A DNA stretch of 64,000 nt from NCBI GenBank assembly GCA_004376055.2, contig CP049016.1:1302001-1366000 (forward strand). Reading direction: 5' to 3'. Both the position numbers and the translations under genes were made by a program. Of the stretch, positions 1 through 7,889 are shown one piece after another. How positions within the stretch are numbered: position 1 is the stretch's first letter; the number at the start of each line of letters is the position of its first letter. The notes under the pieces were generated by a model. The model searched no databases, was not told the DNA's origin, and worked only from the letters and a program-made list of their open reading frames with translations. Source of the stretch: Nitrospirales bacterium LBB_01. Its GTDB lineage: Bacteria; Nitrospirota; Thermodesulfovibrionia; Thermodesulfovibrionales; Magnetobacteriaceae.

Positions 1-689
1 CCGTAGCGTCGGTTATGAGCGAGATTAAGTACAACATAGAACACTACGGATGCGAGTCTATTGCATTTTTGGATGAAACCTTTATTCTGCAAAGCGGCTG
101 GGCTAATGAGTTTTTCTCGGAAATGAAAAAGACGGGAATTAACAAAAAAGTGTCATGGTCGTGTTCAATCAGAGTGAGCAATGCGTCCTTTTCTCTGTTG
201 TCACAGATGAAAGAAGCGGGCTGCTATTATATTTTCTTTGGAATAGAGAGCGCCGATGACAATATCTTAAAAATAATGAAAAAAGGCATTACGGTCAGAC
301 AAATCAAAGACGCCGTGGAAAACGCCAAAAAAGCCGGCATAATTCCTGTGGGGCCGTTTATTATAGGAATGCCCGGGGATACTGTGGAGACTACCTACAA
401 GGCGATAGAGTTAGGCAAAGAGCTGGACCTGTATTCTATTACATTTCCTATAGCAACCCCGTTTCCTAAAACCGAGCTCAGGGAGATGGCCTTAAGAAAC
501 GAATATGGAATGCGCATTCTTTCCAACGATTGGGCGCTCTACGGCAAGCAAATTACACCCGTGCTTGAGTCAGACGATTTCTCCGCCCAAAAAAGGCTTG
601 ACATGCAAAAGACAGCCTACGATCACTTTCCGAAAAAGAGAATGGACGACTATTTAAAACATCTGCGGGATGCCGGCTACCCTTTTTAA
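1..689 (+). CDS. Radical SAM protein, C-terminal part (truncated by the window edge)
   Basis: The reading frame is open to the left edge, so the ATG at 15 is internal. What remains is the second half of a radical SAM barrel: a core strand FLDETFIL, then FGIESADD, the motif FIIGMPGDT, and the late strand ATPFPKTEL. These match cobalamin-binding (B12-type) radical SAM enzymes of the Elp3/MiaB/NifB fold. The CxxxCxxC cluster motif and any B12 domain would lie upstream, outside the window. The next gene is a DegT aminotransferase 74 bp downstream on the same strand, so a role in unusual sugar or lipid-head synthesis is inferred. Substrate unknown. Confidence 0.85.
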   Translation, partial: VASVMSEIKYNIEHYGCESIAFLDETFILQSGWANEFFSEMKKTGINKKVSWSCSIRVSNASFSLLSQMKEAGCYYIFFGIESADDNILKIMKKGITVRQIKDAVENAKKAGIIPVGPFIIGMPGDTVETTYKAIELGKELDLYSITFPIATPFPKTELREMALRNEYGMRILSNDWALYGKQITPVLESDDFSAQKRLDMQKTAYDHFPKKRMDDYLKHLRDAGYPF

Positions 690-763
690 CTTGCAGCTTT
701 GACATGTCCGCACTCACATTTACCCCACAGCTTGTCGTGGAAAACAACAAGGAAATATAAGAT

Positions 764-1966
764 ATGAATGAAAAAGATATAAAAGACATTCTTAAAAGAG
801 GAAAACCGTGGCCAGAGGGAACTACCCTATGGGGAGTGGCTAACCTTGGAGCATGGTACACAGAGAGGGAGGTTGAGGCGGTAGTGAGCTCAATCCGCGA
901 CTCTATGGACTGGCTGACGGGCTTTGGCCCAAACCCCAAAGAGATAGAAGAGTTTGAAAACGCCTTTGCCGCCTATATTGGCTGCCAGTATGCCGTAGCC
1001 CTTAACAGCTGCGGTACGGGACTGGATATCTCTGTAATGAGCCTAAATCTGGAGCCGGGAGACGAAATTATCTGCCCTGCCGTAAACTACAAAGCCGCAC
1101 ATCTATCCATCATAGGCTTTGGCGGCAAAGTAGTCTTTTGCGACATTGACCCCACAACGCTTAACGCAGACCCCGAAGACATTGAACGAAGAATTACCCC
1201 TAAAACCCGAGCGATTATGCCGGTTCACATGAACGGACTACCGGCCGATATTGACTCCATAATGGACGTCGCAGAGCGCCATCCACATCCTAAACACGGG
1301 CCTCTAAAGGTAATATTTGACGCAGCACGGTGCTGTGGAGCATCGTATAAGGACTCAAAAATAGGCGATAAGGGTTGGATGTCTGTCTTTAGCTTTCAAA
1401 CCCAAAAGTTCATTACAACCCTTGGCGAGGGCGGAATGCTCACCACAAACGATCCGCAAATAATAGAAAAGGTCAGAGAACTAAGACACTTTGGAGGAGA
1501 GGACGGCTGGGGCAGTAACTATAAAATGACAAAGGTTCAGGCTGCCGTAGGACTTGTGCAATTGGAGCGGCTTGATGAGATGAACGCACGGCGCAAAGAG
1601 GTTGCCCGCTATAGAACGGAGCTGCTTAAAGACAGCTCTGACCTGATTTTGCCTGCTGAGCCCCCGGGTTATGAGCACCTTTACTACCTATACAGCATGT
1701 TGACGCCAAAAGGGGACCAGCTGCGCGATAAACTGATGGAGGCGCTGGCTCAAAAGTATGGCATCATGTGCAGCGTTACAAACCCTCCTACGTATCAGAG
1801 GTGGTCCTACATCAGGCAGATGTGCGGCGACCCAAAACTCCCTGTCTCCGATGACGTCGGAGCACGGCTTATCTGTCTTCCCATACATCCTCTGATGAGC
1901 ACAGAGATGAACGAATACGTCTGCGCTGCGCTCTTAAACGAATATCATGCGCTTAGACGGTTATGA
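764..1966 (+). CDS. DegT/DnrJ/EryC1/StrS aminotransferase
   Basis: This 400-residue PLP enzyme is the usual length for the sugar aminotransferase family. The PLP lysine is in SFQTQKFITTLGEGG, and VIFDAARCCGASY is the conserved aspartate strand that contacts the pyridine nitrogen. Family members transaminate keto-sugar nucleotides in O-antigen, capsule or secondary-metabolite pathways. The ribosome binding site AAGGA lies 8-9 nt before ATG. The gene overlaps the following acetyltransferase by ATGA, a transaminase plus N-acetyltransferase order typical of acetamido-deoxy sugar synthesis. Exact substrate unknown. Confidence 0.9.
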   Translation: MNEKDIKDILKRGKPWPEGTTLWGVANLGAWYTEREVEAVVSSIRDSMDWLTGFGPNPKEIEEFENAFAAYIGCQYAVALNSCGTGLDISVMSLNLEPGDEIICPAVNYKAAHLSIIGFGGKVVFCDIDPTTLNADPEDIERRITPKTRAIMPVHMNGLPADIDSIMDVAERHPHPKHGPLKVIFDAARCCGASYKDSKIGDKGWMSVFSFQTQKFITTLGEGGMLTTNDPQIIEKVRELRHFGGEDGWGSNYKMTKVQAAVGLVQLERLDEMNARRKEVARYRTELLKDSSDLILPAEPPGYEHLYYLYSMLTPKGDQLRDKLMEALAQKYGIMCSVTNPPTYQRWSYIRQMCGDPKLPVSDDVGARLICLPIHPLMSTEMNEYVCAALLNEYHALRRL

Positions 1967-2580
1967 CCACAGATGAGTTAAAAGATTATCTGCAAAACGG
2001 CGCTCGTTTTAAAATTAAAGAGCTCAACGTTAAAAACGGCACAATTGAATATATCGCCTTTGACACGATGACGATAACCAATCTTGCCGATGATGATTTT
2101 CAGGAGCTTTACAATTTCTTTTACGAAGGTCTTTCTGAACAATCAAGGGTGTATTTTCCCTTTTATCCACTTTTAAGGCCGCAGCCGGAAACTCCACAAA
2201 CTGTTAGAGAACGCATAGTGCAGTGGAGAGTGGAAAGCGACTGGTTTTTTTACGTACTAAAAGACGGCGTGCACATAATAGGGGTATCGCTTTTAAAAAG
2301 AATCTCTACCGGCCATCCTGTAGCCGGCATAGCCATCGCAGACAAGTACCATAAAAGAGGGTTAGGCACAGTTATGTTAAAAGCGGCGATAGCTCAGGCA
2401 AAGCTGTTAAATCTTTATACGATATACTCCGGTGTGGCTCCCGACAACGACGCCTCCTATGCGTTACATACAAAGTGCGGGTTTGTGCTTACAGGGCAGA
2501 CAATGCCATACTTTGTAACCAAAAATGGAGAAAACATTATCGCCCGCCACGATAAAGAACTGATTCTGCAAGTTTCTTAA
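1963..2580 (+). CDS. GNAT family N-acetyltransferase
   Basis: A 205-residue protein whose C-terminal half has the GNAT fold: AGIAIADKYHKRGLGTVML is the acetyl-CoA pyrophosphate-binding loop (motif A), followed by the GVAPDNDASYALHTKCGF strand. The N-terminal 60 residues are not recognised. It starts inside the stop codon of the aminotransferase (ATGA), so the two are translationally coupled. The likely role is acetylating the amino group installed by the upstream enzyme. It converges with the next gene with a 4-bp overlap and no room for a terminator. Confidence 0.85.
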   Translation: MTTDELKDYLQNGARFKIKELNVKNGTIEYIAFDTMTITNLADDDFQELYNFFYEGLSEQSRVYFPFYPLLRPQPETPQTVRERIVQWRVESDWFFYVLKDGVHIIGVSLLKRISTGHPVAGIAIADKYHKRGLGTVMLKAAIAQAKLLNLYTIYSGVAPDNDASYALHTKCGFVLTGQTMPYFVTKNGENIIARHDKELILQVS

Positions 2581-4112
2581 CCGCGGTTTGCTTTGGGGCG
2601 CAGCAGCTTGTGCAGCGGATGTATAAAAGGATATAGCTTAGGGAATTCTTTATTCAGATAACGGAAGAGCATGTTTCTTTCATATATGTTCCTTCCATCA
2701 AAAAACATTCTAATCAAATGCGGAATAATCACGCTTATGAAAAAATTACTGATTTTAACCCTCTTATACAGCTTGAGTCTCAACACAAATTTAACCATCC
2801 ATCGGGGCATAAACGGAATATAATTCAGCAGAAACGATATGCCAAAGTAGGGCTCAGGGTCTTTCAGAGTTCCCTTCTTATATCCAAACACAAGGCCCTC
2901 ATTCATCTTTTCAATGTCGCTGTTAGTTAAAATCCCCTGTTCTTTAGCAATATCAACAATTGCGGTTTTGGGATAGTATTGCAGCCAAAACGTGGCTATC
3001 ACAAGGGGCCTGAATTGATTGTAAAACTCTACCGCCTCCTCCTGAAACTGAAGCGTATCGCCGGGTATTCCCAAGATGTGGTCTAACTGAACCAATATCC
3101 CTGCCTCTGTTAAGGTTTTAACTGCACCGGCTATCACGTTATTGTTGGATTTTCTGTTTAATACCTTTTGGCATATCTCCACCTCAGAGACAGACTGCAC
3201 TCCCATATTGACATAACAGGCCCCGGCACCGCTTAACGCCTCCGCTATCTCCTTATTGACAAACCGCGGAATAGATTGACACATAAAGGGAAGATGTACC
3301 TGTTCTTTATATTTTTTACAGAACTCTAACACCCACTCCTTATTTGTTGTAAAGTTATCGTCTGTGAAAATCACCTCTTTGATGGAATACTTCTTTTTTG
3401 CCATAACCAGCTCATCAATCACATTATCCACAGAGCGCCTCCGTATGCCGCCCGCTCCACCCTGCTCACGGCTGTAGGAGTTAAAACAGTAGGTACATTT
3501 GTAGGGGCATCCACGGCTTGTCATAATCATATATTCAATAGAAAACGCTTTACAGTGCTTATAAAAAATGCTTTTATCGGGAAACGGCAGCGCATTTAGA
3601 TCAGCCATCTCTCCCTGTTCAAAAGCGCCAACAATGTTGCTGTCTTTTTTATAGACAATTCCTCGCACGGGAGTGTCAGGCAGAGTAAATGTGCCCGATG
3701 CTGCACAGGCAGATAAAAACAACGGCAAAGACACCTCCCCCTCTCCAATAGCAACAGAGTCAACAACTTCGTTTTTAAGCACACTTTCCGGCACAGCAGT
3801 TATATGCACACCGCCAAAAATATTTAACAACTCCGGCTTTTTTTGCTTTAACACTCTTGCACACTGAAGTTGAAACTGATAGTTTTTGGTTACACACGAA
3901 AATGCAACTATATCAGGGTTGGTTTTTAATACCTCATCGACAGTTTTATCATAAGGGATATTTGACAGCGCTCTATATACACTGCTATCCATAGCCTCAT
4001 AATATACGAGTTCAGCCTCATGACCGGCTTGCTGACAAACCGCCATTAAATACTGCACTCCCAGAGATGGAACATCTGGATAGACAAACGTTATCTTACA
4101 TTTTTTCCCCAT
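2577..4112 (-). CDS. Cobalamin-type radical SAM protein
   Basis: A 511-residue protein. Residues 1-140 form a Rossmann-like B12-binding domain (ITFVYPDVPSLG, then GGVHITAVPE and GEGE). The radical SAM core starts at SRGCPYKCTYCF, the [4Fe-4S]/SAM site with three cysteines, and later has FTDDNF and ILGIPGDT. About 100 basic and hydrophobic residues follow at the C-terminus. Such enzymes methylate or rearrange unactivated carbons in lipids, antibiotics and cofactors. The classical DxHxxG base-off cobalamin motif is not evident, as in many members. It stands alone on the minus strand beside the DegT/GNAT pair. Confidence 0.88.
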   Translation of the reverse strand: MGKKCKITFVYPDVPSLGVQYLMAVCQQAGHEAELVYYEAMDSSVYRALSNIPYDKTVDEVLKTNPDIVAFSCVTKNYQFQLQCARVLKQKKPELLNIFGGVHITAVPESVLKNEVVDSVAIGEGEVSLPLFLSACAASGTFTLPDTPVRGIVYKKDSNIVGAFEQGEMADLNALPFPDKSIFYKHCKAFSIEYMIMTSRGCPYKCTYCFNSYSREQGGAGGIRRRSVDNVIDELVMAKKKYSIKEVIFTDDNFTTNKEWVLEFCKKYKEQVHLPFMCQSIPRFVNKEIAEALSGAGACYVNMGVQSVSEVEICQKVLNRKSNNNVIAGAVKTLTEAGILVQLDHILGIPGDTLQFQEEAVEFYNQFRPLVIATFWLQYYPKTAIVDIAKEQGILTNSDIEKMNEGLVFGYKKGTLKDPEPYFGISFLLNYIPFMPRWMVKFVLRLKLYKRVKISNFFISVIIPHLIRMFFDGRNIYERNMLFRYLNKEFPKLYPFIHPLHKLLRPKANRG

Positions 4113-4153
4113 ACCTGATACCCCCTCATTTTAGCAACAACCCTTGCAGTAAA

Positions 4154-5455
4154 TCAAGTTGACGAATTGTCCTCTTTCGGCGTCATATAGAAATCCTCTA
4201 TGTAGTCTCTGAGACATATGTTCATTGGGGAGTCTTGCATTTTTTTAATGGTCATGCCTGGTTCATAGAAAGTTGTATATAAATACATTGCGTTTTCTTG
4301 CAGGTATGGCAAAAACCCTGCAATCACTTTGTCCTCAGGCAGAGTGCTCATAAGCTTATCTATCCGGCTGAACCGCTCCAAACGCTCTTCAATTTCTTTT
4401 TCATCCTTAAGCCGTTTCTCTCTTACATCTATCTGTTGCTGCTCTGTTTTGAGCTTTTTTTCCTTCTCAAACAACGACGGCTGCGTGTGCCAACCCTCTT
4501 TGAATGCGCTTATTGTCACTGCCCCAAGCTGACACTCCACTCCCGTATTTCTCTTCCTTTCATGGTACTTACGACAGTATGAGAGCACCGATATTACGTA
4601 CTCCCGCCCCCTTTCAGGCAGCACCTCTGTCATTATATCATACGCTTGCTCACGCGACAATTGATAATGACTCTGCATTTTTTCAAACATCTTTTTGTCG
4701 TCATCACCCATTGACGCTATTACGCTGTCCATCACAGTCATCTTTACAACGTTCATGTCCAGCTGCTGAGCTTCTTTGCCCTTGTTGGCTACTATTATAA
4801 ACTCTATTGCGGTCACCTTACGGCCTGTCTTTATCTCTTTGATTTCAAAGGATATATCCGTAATGTACTCCAACTCCCTTTTAGCAGCCGACAAAACCCT
4901 GCTCTTAAAATGATTATAGACATCGTACTCATCCGGCTTAATTCCTAAAATCTGCTTTAACTCTTCTACTTCAAAAGTTCTCCGCCCTATTCTTTCATAC
5001 TGTTTCAACAGTTCATAAATTCTGATAGCATAGGAGCTTTTTAACTTAATTACATTTCTGAGGTTATACCTTACAAAACACTCCTTTAGCCCAAGCAGGT
5101 ATGGTTTAAGCTTTGGATCAAAACAGAGCTCCACATAACCCTCGCCGTCAAAATACTCCGCCGAGGAAAACCACGACAGTTGAAGCTCCGACTTCGGCTT
5201 TTTAATTATCAGCACTTTTTCAATCAGCCCTTTGGTCAGCTTTTTTATCTCAGAGTACATTTGTTGGTTTTTAATTCCAAGAAGTTCCAGAAAATCTGAG
5301 ACTTTGATTCTGTAAATATGGAAATCATCATCGCCGGGCTGAATCATGGAAACCATCATAAGTATTATCCTCTGTTCTGAGGTAGTCAGCCTGTAGTGTG
5401 CTTCGTTTAGATCATTTGATTTTACAACTAAGTGATTTGCTTTCTCCAAGCGCAC
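4154..5455 (-). CDS. Rep_3-type plasmid replication initiator
   Basis: The first winged helix of the Rep_3 (PF01051, RepB/RepE/Pi) initiators is clear: NDLNEAHYRLTTSEQRIILM, then LKSSYAIRIYELLKQYE and the second wing helix. This protein binds iterons and opens the origin. The frame extends upstream to an ATG at 5656, but those codons are the iteron DNA itself. A consensus promoter at 5511-5539 would start RNA near 5504, downstream of that ATG. The first canonical start in the transcript is GTG at 5455 (433 aa), although it has no well-spaced ribosome site. The C-terminal 130 residues are charged and helical. A plasmid-type replicon gene, here on a contig with his and glg genes. Confidence 0.85.
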   Translation of the reverse strand: MRLEKANHLVVKSNDLNEAHYRLTTSEQRIILMMVSMIQPGDDDFHIYRIKVSDFLELLGIKNQQMYSEIKKLTKGLIEKVLIIKKPKSELQLSWFSSAEYFDGEGYVELCFDPKLKPYLLGLKECFVRYNLRNVIKLKSSYAIRIYELLKQYERIGRRTFEVEELKQILGIKPDEYDVYNHFKSRVLSAAKRELEYITDISFEIKEIKTGRKVTAIEFIIVANKGKEAQQLDMNVVKMTVMDSVIASMGDDDKKMFEKMQSHYQLSREQAYDIMTEVLPERGREYVISVLSYCRKYHERKRNTGVECQLGAVTISAFKEGWHTQPSLFEKEKKLKTEQQQIDVREKRLKDEKEIEERLERFSRIDKLMSTLPEDKVIAGFLPYLQENAMYLYTTFYEPGMTIKKMQDSPMNICLRDYIEDFYMTPKEDNSST

Positions 5456-5510
5456 CTCTTTATAGATTTTTTTAGAGTTAATTTCCTCATTCTCGTTATC
5501 CTCGTTTTTA

Positions 5511-5539
5511 ATTGTATCATAATGCCACAGAAATTTCAA
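5511..5539 (-). promoter_or_regulatory. Promoter of the replication initiator gene
   Basis: On the minus strand, TTGAAA (5539-5534) is followed by a 17-nt spacer and TACAAT (5516-5511). The -35 box lies in a degenerate iteron copy, so initiator bound to the iterons would cover its own promoter. This is inferred from the sequence. Confidence 0.7.
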
Positions 5540-5658
5540 CACGTGGCATTTCACTATGAAAGTGTGGCATTTAGCTATGAAAGTGTGGCATTTAGCTATG
5601 AATTTGTGGTATTTCACTATGAAAGTGTGGCTGTTCACTATGAAACTGTGGCACATAC
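5533..5658. repeat. Iteron array, 21-bp direct repeats (putative origin)
   Basis: Five head-to-tail copies start at CTATG positions 5554, 5575, 5596, 5617 and 5638, exactly 21 bp apart. The consensus is CTATGAAAGTGTGGCATTT plus two bases. A sixth degenerate copy (CACGTGGCATTT) lies at 5533-5553. A 21-bp period is about two helical turns, as in iteron-regulated plasmids. The adjoining 5660-5740 stretch is AT-rich and could be the unwinding element. No DnaA box of the TTATCCACA type was seen nearby. Confidence 0.85.
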
Positions 5659-5750
5659 AGTACCTAATACGTTGTAAAATATGAGTAATTTGACGCCGAA
5701 AAGCTTTAAAGTATTTAAATCAGTAAAAATAATAACAACCGGTGTTTTCA

Positions 5751-5769
5751 CTATGAAACTGTGGCATTT
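5751..5769. repeat. Isolated iteron copy
   Basis: CTATGAAACTGTGGCATTT matches the array consensus, is out of 21-bp phase with it, and lies across the AT-rich segment. Confidence 0.75.
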
Positions 5770-5823
5770 GTAATTTTTGGGATTCGTTGTTGTTTTTTTT
5801 AAGAGTATGACACGGTGTAACTC

Positions 5824-5852
5824 TTGACTAAATGACAAATTATTGCTATCAT
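5824..5852 (+). promoter_or_regulatory. Promoter of the coiled-coil gene
   Basis: TTGACT (5824-5829), a 17-nt spacer and TATCAT (5847-5852). RNA would begin at about 5859, which coincides with an in-frame ATG, so the message is probably leaderless. It also excludes the upstream in-frame ATG at 5832. Confidence 0.7.
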
Positions 5853-5858
5853 ATGTCT

Positions 5859-6371
5859 ATGATGACACAGAAAAACGACATGATCATCCCAGAAGAGCCG
5901 ATTACCAAAAAAGACGTAATTGAGGCAATGAGAGAAGTTATTACACCTTTGGTCAGAGATGTTGAAGCTATAAAAAAAGATTTAAACGAAGTAAAAACCG
6001 ATGTAGCAATACTAAAAACTGATGTAGCAGTGTTAAAAACTGATGTAGCAGTGTTAAAAACTGATGTAGCAGTGTTAAAAACTGATGTAGAGTCGATAAA
6101 AGTTGAGCAAAAGAGTATGCGCGAAGAACAAAGGAGCATTCGTGAAGAGCAAAAGCGAATGTCTGAAGAGCTTAAAGAGGTTAAACACGAGTTAGCAAAG
6201 AAACCAGACAGAGACGAGGTGCGTCTTATTGTACGAGATGAGATCAAAAGCAATACAGCTCTTTATATTTTTGACAGAGGCAGCCTTGAAGGACTAATTA
6301 TCGATTGGCTTGAAAAAAACCTTGAAGTTAAAATAAATGAAGTTTTAAAGAAAAAGAAGCTTATTAAATAA
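5859..6371 (+). CDS. Coiled-coil protein with heptapeptide tandem repeats
   Basis: About 170 residues. Residues 30-100 are an uninterrupted coiled coil built on LKTDVAV heptads, with four nearly identical DNA copies of 21 bp between 5991 and 6090. A charged KxEQ/REEQ coil follows, then a C-terminal domain around LIVRDEIKSNTALYIFDRG. I do not recognise a catalytic motif. The start is set by the promoter at 5824-5852. The gene lies between the iteron array and an isolated iteron at 6436, so it may serve replication or partition, but that is only positional inference. Confidence 0.6.
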   Translation: MMTQKNDMIIPEEPITKKDVIEAMREVITPLVRDVEAIKKDLNEVKTDVAILKTDVAVLKTDVAVLKTDVAVLKTDVESIKVEQKSMREEQRSIREEQKRMSEELKEVKHELAKKPDRDEVRLIVRDEIKSNTALYIFDRGSLEGLIIDWLEKNLEVKINEVLKKKKLIK

Positions 6372-6435
6372 TATATAGTGCAATTCTTTTCAGTAACACT
6401 TCTGTAGGTAGGTTCTAAAACAAAGTCATTTTTCA

Positions 6436-6450
6436 CTATGAAAGTGTGGG
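6436..6450. repeat. Isolated iteron-like copy
   Basis: CTATGAAAGTGTGGG is identical to the first 14 bases of the array unit. It lies 60 bp upstream of the peroxiredoxin gene. Confidence 0.6.
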
Positions 6451-6508
6451 TTTTCATATGTTTTCTGGTAATATAAGCAATTAATATTAATAACTCAGGG
6501 GGATGGTT

Positions 6509-6979
6509 ATGACAATAAATTCCGAAGATAAAGCGCCTGATTTCTGTCTTTTTGGGATAGATGAGAGTGAAGTGGAAAAGGAATTCTGTCTGTCAGAGCT
6601 TTTAAAGCAGGAAAAGCAGCTAATCTTGTACTTTTATCCTAAAGACAACACACCGGGATGCACTCAGGAGTCTTGTGACTTTAGAGATAATTACGCAAGG
6701 TTAACATTGAAAGCTTTGGTTTTTGGGATAAGCCGCGACAGCATAGCAAGTCACATTAAGTTTAAGGAAAAACATGGACTGAACTTTCCTTTGCTTTCTG
6801 ACCCAGACCATAAGGTTTTAGAACTCTACGGGGCATGGGGTGAAAAGAAGATGTACGGAAAGTCTATTATAAGCACTATCAGGACTACTGTGTTAATCAA
6901 TAAAGACGGTAAAATCAAGAAAATTTGGAACAATGTCAAAGTAAAAGGACATGTTGATGAGGTTTTATCGGAACTGTGA
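6509..6979 (+). CDS. bcp: Peroxiredoxin, Bcp/PrxQ type
   Basis: A 156-residue thiol peroxidase of standard length. It reduces hydrogen peroxide and organic hydroperoxides using thioredoxin. The motif TPGCTQESCDF holds the peroxidatic Cys51 and the resolving Cys56 five residues later, as in the atypical two-cysteine PrxQ group. The sequence AGGGGG directly abuts an ATG at 6503, which is too close, and is 6-7 nt before the ATG at 6509, so 6509 is chosen. It is a single-gene unit just beyond the origin region. Confidence 0.93.
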   Translation: MTINSEDKAPDFCLFGIDESEVEKEFCLSELLKQEKQLILYFYPKDNTPGCTQESCDFRDNYARLTLKALVFGISRDSIASHIKFKEKHGLNFPLLSDPDHKVLELYGAWGEKKMYGKSIISTIRTTVLINKDGKIKKIWNNVKVKGHVDEVLSEL

Positions 6980-7008
6980 CGCCGGGGTTTATCTGAAATG
7001 GTCGCAGG

Positions 7009-7422
7009 TTATCTCTTAAAGGCCGGCAGACGCCGCTCATTTAGTTCATACGCAATGGTGTCGGAGGAGCTTCTGTAGCCAAAGGTGCCTTGCCTGAACG
7101 GGTGCTTATACTCATAAATCTTAACGTTGAGCGAATTTACGAGCATGTGCAGATTATATGTAAAACGGTTGTGACCAAACGTATTAATCAGCTTATGAAT
7201 ACTCTCAATGTGTTCAAGCAGCTGACGCTTTAAAGGGTTAATGACATTTTCCCTTAAAATGAGATCGGTAACGGTGATGCCGAGGTAGTCGTTTATATAA
7301 TCGATGTCTTTTTTTAACCTGTAAAAAGGGATAAACTTAAAAAATCTTGAATATACAGGCTTTGGCAGTCCTATCTCATCAATATCGTGTTCTATCTTTT
7401 CAATTGCCATCACACAAATCAT
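7009..7422 (-). CDS. Hypothetical protein
   Basis: A 137-residue predicted soluble protein, mostly helical, ending in a basic stretch (ELNERRLPAFKR). No family is recognised. The start is well supported: AAAGGAGGACACACGAT precedes ATG with good spacing. No membrane segment or cysteine motif is visible. It converges on the peroxiredoxin gene with 29 bp between, and its upstream side is the repeat-filled gap before parA. Confidence 0.6.
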   Translation of the reverse strand: MICVMAIEKIEHDIDEIGLPKPVYSRFFKFIPFYRLKKDIDYINDYLGITVTDLILRENVINPLKRQLLEHIESIHKLINTFGHNRFTYNLHMLVNSLNVKIYEYKHPFRQGTFGYRSSSDTIAYELNERRLPAFKR

Positions 7423-7519
7423 ATCGTGTGTCCTCCTTTGAGCTGCTTAAATATATTATAACATATAATTACAATTATTACAAATATAATTATTGTAATT
7501 ATAAGATAAATGTTTATTG

Positions 7520-7530
7520 AGTTAACTCCG
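7520..7530. repeat. Solo terminal inverted repeat of the AGTTAACTCCG element
   Basis: AGTTAACTCCG followed by GCAGA matches the left end of the elements at 22861 and 31074. No right end is seen nearby. A copy of the CGCAGATT-type repeat follows at 7540-7575. Confidence 0.55.
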
Positions 7531-7602
7531 GCAGAAGGATACAGAGAAAAGATTTATCCGCAGATTGCGCAGATTTTTTCAATAGAATAGATATTTTAAG
7601 AC

Positions 7603-7817
7603 AGGGGAAACGCATTAGAGAAAAAAGCAGCAAAAGACTTCTCTGTTGCAAGGCAGAATTTTTAGAGAAAAGGACTGGATTCCCGCTCGGAGGCGGGAAT
7701 GACAAGGAAGGATATGTCTTTTTTTTGTCATTCCTGCGCAGGCAGGAATCCAGTTTTTTACCGAAGCTACACTGCATTGGCAATATATTATTATTTCCTG
7801 TGAAATGCGTTTGCCCT
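7603..7817. repeat. MITE-like element (AGGGCAAACGCATT ends) with a nested repeat
   Basis: The left end is AGGGGAAACGCATT and the right end AATGCGTTTGCCCT, an inverted pair. Its interior is nearly identical to the copy at 25388-25515 (CAGCAAAAGACTTCTCTGTT on one side, GAAGCTACACTGCATTGG on the other). A palindromic GGATTCC...GGAATCC repeat is inserted at about 7666-7760. This fills most of the gap before parA. Confidence 0.8.
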
Positions 7818-7889
7818 GTATTTTAAGATAAGTTTATCGTTAATCACTGTGGTTTTATGTTATCATAGTGAGGATGCGTCTTATATAAA

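Noticed and set aside
553-939. 128-residue minus-strand reading frame
   Set aside because: It overlaps the aminotransferase and radical SAM genes, lacks a ribosome site and has no recognisable domain.
5533-5658. CRISPR array
   Set aside because: The repeats are 21 bp and directly abutting without spacers; they are iterons beside a Rep_3 gene.
5849-6253. Minus-strand reading frame rich in Ser and Thr
   Set aside because: It is the antisense of the coiled-coil heptads; the repetitive pattern follows from the 21-bp units.
7514-7783. Minus-strand 89-residue protein
   Set aside because: It runs through the MITE-like element and its nested palindromic repeat, so it is repeat DNA read as codons.
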